Assembly: GCA_021799915.1 (NCBI GenBank) | Contig: JAJYZN010000119.1 | Span: 1-8,520, forward strand | DNA: 8,520 nucleotides | Direction: 5' to 3' | From: Actinomycetes bacterium | GTDB taxonomy: Bacteria; Actinomycetota; Acidimicrobiia; Acidimicrobiales; RAAP-2 | Part shown: piece after piece, positions 5,285 to 8,520 of the stretch | Layout: each line of letters opens with the position of its first letter | Numbering within the stretch: the stretch's first letter is position 1 | The notes under the pieces: model-generated | What the model saw: only the letters and a program-made list of their open reading frames with translations | What the model was told of the DNA's origin: nothing | Databases searched by the model: none | Program-made: the position numbers and the translations under genes

Positions 5285-6522
5285 TGCCCGCCGGCAACCA
5301 CGATGGTCGGGTCGCCGTGCTCGGTGTGGGCATGCACCCGTGGGGGAAGTGGGGGAGGAGCTTCGTCGAGTACGGGGTCGCCGCGGCCCGGGACGCCCTC
5401 CGTGACGCCGGCCTGGCGTGGGAGGACGTCCAGCTCGTGGCCGGGGCCGACACCATCAGGAACGGCTACCCCGGGTTCATCGCCGGGGCCACCTTCGCCC
5501 AGGCCCTCGGTTGGACCGGGGCCCGGGTGTCGTCGTGCTACGCAGCGTGCGCGTCGGGGGCCGCAGCCATTGCCAACGCCCGAGCTCAGATCCTGGCCGG
5601 GCTCTGTGACGTGGCCCTGGTGGTGGGGGCCGACACCACGCCCAAGGGCTTCTTCGCCCCCGTAGGCGGTGAGCGCAAGGACGACCCCGACTGGCTCCGC
5701 TTCCGTCTTCTGGGAGCCACGAACCCGACGTACTTCGCGCTCTACGCCCGACGCCGCATGGACTGCTGTGGCGCCACCGACGAGGACTTCGCCCGGGTGA
5801 AGGTGAAGAACTCCCGTCACGGTGCCGCCAATCCGCTCGCCCGTTACCGGACCCCGGTCACCGTCGACGAAGTGCTCGGGTCGCCGATGGTGGCCGATCC
5901 CCTCCGGCTCCTCGAGATCTGCGCCACCTCCGACGGCGGGGCGGCGCTCGTCCTCTCCAGCATGGACTTCGCCCGGCGCCACGGCGCAGGCACCGTCGGG
6001 GCGGGGCCGGTCACGGTCGCCGCCGTCTCGACGGTCACGCCGCGCTTCCCCAACACGGTGATCGAGATGCCCAACTTCTCCACGGACTCGGCCGCGGCCC
6101 TCGCCCACGGAGCCGACGGGTCCCTTGACGTCGGCCCCGGGTTCCGTCCGTCGATCACCCGCGCCGCCTACGAAGAGGCGGGCATCGGACCCGAGGACGT
6201 GGACCTGGCCGAGGTCTACGACCTCTCCTCGGCCCTGGAGCTGGACTGGTACGAGGACATCGGGCTCTGCGGAGAGGGGGAGGCCGAGAAGCTCCTGCGA
6301 GACGGGGCGACGGCGCTCGGCGGCCGGATCCCGGTCAACCCGAGCGGCGGGCTCTCGTCCTTCGGTGAGGCCATCCCGGCCCAGGCCATCGCCCAGGTGT
6401 GCGAGTGCGTCTGGCAGCTCCGGGGTGACGCAGCCGGCCGGCAGGTGGAAGGTGCCCGGGTGGCCGTCACGGCGAACCAAGGCCTGTTCGGCCATGGGTC
6501 CTCGGTCGTCGTCACCCGCTGA
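5284..6522 (+). CDS. Thiolase-fold lipid-transfer protein (Ltp), likely C-C lyase rather than thiolase
   Basis: A 412-residue thiolase-superfamily protein of the SCP-x/Ltp branch. Seen: an N-terminal start RVAVLGVGMHPWGK (9-22); YAACASGAAAI (86-96) with Cys89 at the nucleophile position; GEGEAEKLLRDGATALGGRIPVNPSGG (330-356); and LFGHGSSVVV near the end (401-410). The thiolase GHP motif is replaced by SFGEAIPAQ (359-367), so the usual catalytic His is missing. The C-terminal CxGGG cysteine is replaced by NQGLFGHGSS. As I remember it, the aldolase Ltp2 also has GEA here, followed by a Tyr thought to be catalytic; this protein has Ile364. Tyr312 in EVYD may match the other Ltp2 catalytic Tyr. 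With its DUF35 partner directly upstream, retro-aldol cleavage of a beta-hydroxyacyl-CoA is a reasonable hypothesis. A non-degradative condensing or transfer role is also possible. The start overlaps the previous stop (TGATG), with GGGGGA nine bases upstream. Confidence 0.87.
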   Translation: MPAGNHDGRVAVLGVGMHPWGKWGRSFVEYGVAAARDALRDAGLAWEDVQLVAGADTIRNGYPGFIAGATFAQALGWTGARVSSCYAACASGAAAIANARAQILAGLCDVALVVGADTTPKGFFAPVGGERKDDPDWLRFRLLGATNPTYFALYARRRMDCCGATDEDFARVKVKNSRHGAANPLARYRTPVTVDEVLGSPMVADPLRLLEICATSDGGAALVLSSMDFARRHGAGTVGAGPVTVAAVSTVTPRFPNTVIEMPNFSTDSAAALAHGADGSLDVGPGFRPSITRAAYEEAGIGPEDVDLAEVYDLSSALELDWYEDIGLCGEGEAEKLLRDGATALGGRIPVNPSGGLSSFGEAIPAQAIAQVCECVWQLRGDAAGRQVEGARVAVTANQGLFGHGSSVVVTR

Positions 6523-6554
6523 ACGAAGGCCGGCCGGGCCGGTCGCCGTTGCCG

Positions 6555-6579
6555 CGGGCGACTGGACCGCAGTCGCCCG
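6555..6579 (+). terminator. Strong hairpin after the Ltp gene, probable terminator
   Basis: CGGGCGACTG, loop GACCG and CAGTCGCCCG form a perfect 10-bp stem with a 5-base loop, 32 bp after the stop codon of the Ltp gene. A smaller hairpin, CCGGC-CGG-GCCGG, lies at 6530-6542. No clear T-run follows, as is common for hairpins at operon ends in high-GC Actinomycetota. It probably ends or attenuates the thiolase-DUF35-Ltp transcript before the SDR gene. Confidence 0.65.
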
Positions 6580-6618
6580 AGCTTCGGTTGCCTGTGTTGC
6601 CGCTACCTGTCCCACTGC

Positions 6619-6658
6619 TGACGTACGCTTGCACCGGATTTCGTACTTGACGTATGTT
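6619..6658 (+). promoter_or_regulatory. Possible promoter/operator of the SDR-MMPL pair
   Basis: This AT-richer patch lies in the 210-bp gap between the Ltp and SDR genes. TGACGTA occurs twice (6619-6625 and 6648-6654, 29 bp apart), and GTACG (6623-6627) pairs with CGTAC (6642-6646) as an inverted repeat. TTGCAC (6629-6634) and TATGTT (6653-6658), 18 bp apart, could be weak -35 and -10 elements. That would place transcription start near 6665 and leave a leader of about 67 bases. The rest of the gap (6580-6618 and 6659-6716) holds nothing I recognise. Confidence 0.35.
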
Positions 6659-6716
6659 CCACGGGTCGCCGGTGGGCGGCATCGGGCGCTCTCCACGGAG
6701 CGGCCGGAGATGGACC

Positions 6717-6724
6717 GGGGGAGG
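6717..6724 (+). promoter_or_regulatory. Ribosome binding site deciding the start of the second SDR
   Basis: GGGGGAGG lies eight bases before ATG 6733. An in-frame TTG at 6727 would be only two bases from it, so ATG 6733 is the better start. Confidence 0.75.
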
Positions 6725-6732
6725 CATTGGGC

Positions 6733-7542
6733 ATGGCGGGGCTGGTCGACGGGGCGCGCGCCGTGGTCACCGGGGGTGGGTCGGGGATCGGGAGGGCCAC
6801 CTGCCAGCGCCTGGCTGCCGAAGGGGCCGTGGTCTGCGTGGTGGACAGGGACGGCGACGCCGCCACGGCCGTGGCCCACGACGTGGGCGGAAAGGCGTTC
6901 CAGGCCGACGTCACCGACCTCGAATCCCTCGGGATGGCGATCGAGGGGGCGGCTCGGTCCATGGGAGGTCTCAGCCTGCTCTTCAACAACGCCGGTGTGG
7001 GCTCGTCCGCTCCGCTGGCCGAATGGGACCCGGTCGAGTGGGACCGCCTGGTCCGGGTGAACCTGACCGGGGTCTTCAACGGCTTCCGGTGCGCCGTTCC
7101 CCACCTGCTGGTCTCGGGTGGGGTCGTCGTGTCCACGGCGTCCATCTCGGGCCTCCGACCGGCCGCGGGTGAAGCTCCCTACGCCGCGGCCAAGGCCGGT
7201 GTCGTGGCCCTCACCGCCTCTGCGGCCCTGGAGTACGCCGGTCGGATCCGGGTGAACGCCGTCGCGCCGGGAATGATCCGTACGAAGATGACCGACCCGC
7301 TGCTGGAATTCCTCCCCGGCGAGGTCGGGCGATTCGAACGCTCGACCCCGGTGGGGCGGATCGGCGAGCCCGAAGACGTGGCCGACGTGGTCGTCTTCCT
7401 CTGCTCTGATCTCGCCCGTTACGTCACCGGCCAGACCATCGTGGTCGACGGCGGCATGACGCTCCACGGGTCGGCCATCGACGGCGTCTTCGAGCAGATC
7501 TACCCCCGGCGGTCGTCGGGACCGGAGCAGGCGACGGCGTGA
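6733..7542 (+). CDS. Short-chain dehydrogenase/reductase (SDR), classical type
   Basis: A 269-residue cytosolic NAD(P)-dependent oxidoreductase. Seen: TGGGSGIG (13-20) for dinucleotide binding; Asp38 after strand beta-2 (VVDRD), which favours NAD(H); NNAG (85-88); Asn110 in VNLTG; catalytic Ser137, Tyr150 and Lys154 (YAAAK); a PG motif (179-180); and the typical end TGQTIVVDGGMTLHG (232-246). It is not a close copy of the SDR at 156-968: the two share family motifs but differ in most connecting sequence. A gap, a hairpin and a candidate promoter separate it from the Ltp gene, so it may be transcribed independently. Its TGA overlaps the GTG of the MMPL transporter gene, so those two are translationally coupled. 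Context suggests oxidation of a lipid hydroxyl; the substrate is unknown. Confidence 0.94.
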   Translation: MAGLVDGARAVVTGGGSGIGRATCQRLAAEGAVVCVVDRDGDAATAVAHDVGGKAFQADVTDLESLGMAIEGAARSMGGLSLLFNNAGVGSSAPLAEWDPVEWDRLVRVNLTGVFNGFRCAVPHLLVSGGVVVSTASISGLRPAAGEAPYAAAKAGVVALTASAALEYAGRIRVNAVAPGMIRTKMTDPLLEFLPGEVGRFERSTPVGRIGEPEDVADVVVFLCSDLARYVTGQTIVVDGGMTLHGSAIDGVFEQIYPRRSSGPEQATA

Positions 7543-8520
7543 GCCCCGCGGGACCGCCGGGGCCCGAGGTCGTCCACCGGTCCGGCGGGGTCCGGCACCG
7601 TGGCTGGGTGAGACTTGCGGCATACGGTGTGCTCACCGTCTGGCTGGTGGTGGCCGGGGTGATCTTTCATTACTCCTTCGCCCTTTCCAAGGTCGAGACC
7701 AACAGCTTCTCCTCGCTCCTGCCGGTGGGCGCGCCATCGACCCGGGCACTGATGCTCGCCGATCGGATGGAGGGCCCAAACCGCAACGAGGCCATCGCCG
7801 TCTGGCGCGGGCCCGATCGCTCGGCAGGGGCGGCGGCGGCCCGGCGCGGCCGGGCGGCTCTCTCGAGCGCCCGCATCGACGGCCTGGTGCCGAGCGGCCC
7901 GCCGACCCTGGCCCCCGACGGCCAGGTTGCCACCGAAGTCCTGCTGGTGTCGGCCGGGCAGGCGGGCACCATCACCGCCGTCACCCGGGCACGGGCCGTG
8001 GTGGCGGCGAGCGCCCCAGCGGGCGTTCGGACCGGGGTCACCGGCCCGGCGGCCTTCCAGTCCGACCTCCTCGGATCCATCAAAGGCGTCGACGCCACCC
8101 TCCTGGTCGTCACCGCGCTACTGGTCGTGGTCCTCCTGGTCGGCACCTACGGCAGCCCGGTGCTCTGGATCCTCCCGTTGGCGGCAGTGGGATTCGCCGA
8201 GCTATTGGCGAATTGCACGACGTACTTCCTGGCCCGCGGGCTCCCCGTGACCGGAGAGAGCGTCGGGTTGCTGACCGTGCTCGTCTTCGGCTCGGGGACC
8301 GACTACGCCCTGCTCATCACCTCTCGCTACCGTGAGGAGCTCGCGATCACCCCTGACCACGTGAAGGCCCTCGCCGTCGCCTGGCGGCGCACGGTTCCCC
8401 CGATCGCCGCCTCGGCGGTGACGGTCATCGCGGCGCTGAGCTGCCTGTTGCTGGCCCGGGACGGGGTCACCCACGGCCTGGGCCTGGTCGGGACGCTCGG
8501 GATCGCCTCGAGCGCCCTGG
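7539..8520 (+). CDS. MMPL/RND-family membrane transporter, N-terminal half (partial, 3' end outside the window)
   Basis: An open frame of 327 codons runs from GTG 7539 to the right edge. A short cytosolic N terminus is followed by a first membrane helix (about 27-49, AAYGVLTVWLVVAGVIFHY). An extracytoplasmic domain (about 50-183) ends in GVTGPAAFQSDLLGSIKGVD, and further helices lie near 187-204, 207-232, 242-261, 286-306 and 312-327. The motif GSGTDYALLITSRYREEL (251-268) is the MMPL signature. Its Asp255-Tyr256 pair corresponds to the TM4 proton-relay residues of MmpL3 (D256-Y257 in M. smegmatis, from memory). Full family members have about 700 residues or more and 11-12 helices, so roughly half is missing. 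The family exports lipids and other hydrophobic molecules using proton motive force. The start overlaps the SDR stop (GTGA), and GGAG lies eleven bases before it. The first ATG, codon 72, would remove the first helix. Confidence 0.9.
   Translation, partial: MSPAGPPGPEVVHRSGGVRHRGWVRLAAYGVLTVWLVVAGVIFHYSFALSKVETNSFSSLLPVGAPSTRALMLADRMEGPNRNEAIAVWRGPDRSAGAAAARRGRAALSSARIDGLVPSGPPTLAPDGQVATEVLLVSAGQAGTITAVTRARAVVAASAPAGVRTGVTGPAAFQSDLLGSIKGVDATLLVVTALLVVVLLVGTYGSPVLWILPLAAVGFAELLANCTTYFLARGLPVTGESVGLLTVLVFGSGTDYALLITSRYREELAITPDHVKALAVAWRRTVPPIAASAVTVIAALSCLLLARDGVTHGLGLVGTLGIASSAL

Noticed and set aside
2985..5456. An 823-codon open frame on the minus strand
   Set aside because: It lies antisense to the thiolase, DUF35 and part of the Ltp gene, all of which have clear family motifs. 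Its composition is Arg/Pro/Gly-rich with no domain, as expected of a shadow frame in GC-rich DNA.
5284..6522. Annotation as a normal acetyl-CoA acetyltransferase
   Set aside because: The fold fits, but the GHP histidine and the C-terminal CxGGG cysteine are absent, so canonical thiolase activity is unlikely.
5155..7623. An 822-codon open frame on the minus strand
   Set aside because: It is antisense to the Ltp and second SDR genes, rich in Gly, Arg, His and Asp with no recognisable motif. It results from the GC-rich third codon positions of the real genes.
1..8520. CRISPR array, tRNA, rRNA, insertion sequence or phage element
   Set aside because: No regularly spaced repeats beyond the two short tandem repeats described, no transposase or integrase reading frame, and no recognisable RNA gene.

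Overview
The window is very GC-rich and densely packed, with overlapping stop and start codons and GTG starts alongside ATG. This points to a high-GC actinobacterium. The first 70 bases end a protein with a short repeat I remember from secreted repeat proteins of Acidimicrobiia, so that class is my best guess (inference). I see no rRNA, tRNA, CRISPR array, insertion sequence or phage gene.

Layout. (1) 2-70, plus strand: the last 22 codons of a repeat protein. (2) 156-3442, minus strand: a three-gene operon, read from right to left. It has a FadE-type acyl-CoA dehydrogenase (2246-3442), a second acyl-CoA dehydrogenase-like subunit (965-2230) and a short-chain dehydrogenase/reductase, SDR (156-968). 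The second and third genes overlap as ATGA. (3) 3443-3491: a 49-bp divergent promoter region with a 19-bp imperfect palindrome. (4) 3492-6522, plus strand: a thiolase, a DUF35 zinc-ribbon/OB-fold protein and a thiolase-fold lipid-transfer (Ltp) protein, tightly spaced, followed by a strong hairpin at 6555-6579. (5) 6523-6732: a gap with a possible promoter and repeated TGACGTA elements. (6) 6733-8520, plus strand: a second SDR joined by a GTGA overlap to an MMPL-family membrane transporter that runs off the right edge.

How the genes fit together. The set resembles the side-chain beta-oxidation gene sets of Actinomycetota, best known from cholesterol catabolism in mycobacteria and rhodococci: a two-gene acyl-CoA dehydrogenase, hydroxyacyl dehydrogenation (SDRs), thiolytic release of acetyl- or propionyl-CoA, and an Ltp/DUF35 pair that in the Ltp2-ChsH2 case performs a retro-aldol cleavage. 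The two dehydrogenase subunits carry complementary halves of the usual motifs, which supports an obligate heteromer. The Ltp protein keeps an ACASG cysteine but lacks the GHP histidine and the C-terminal CxGGG cysteine of thiolases, so it is probably a C-C lyase rather than a thiolase. No enoyl-CoA hydratase, CoA ligase, P450, ring-cleavage gene or regulator lies inside the window. The substrate (steroid, bile acid, terpenoid or branched lipid) cannot be fixed from this sequence.

Points worth a second look: the non-thiolase active site of the Ltp protein, a 12-bp minisatellite inside the second dehydrogenase gene, an in-frame 21-bp duplication over the stop codon of the first SDR, the palindrome between the divergent operons, and the SDR-MMPL coupling.
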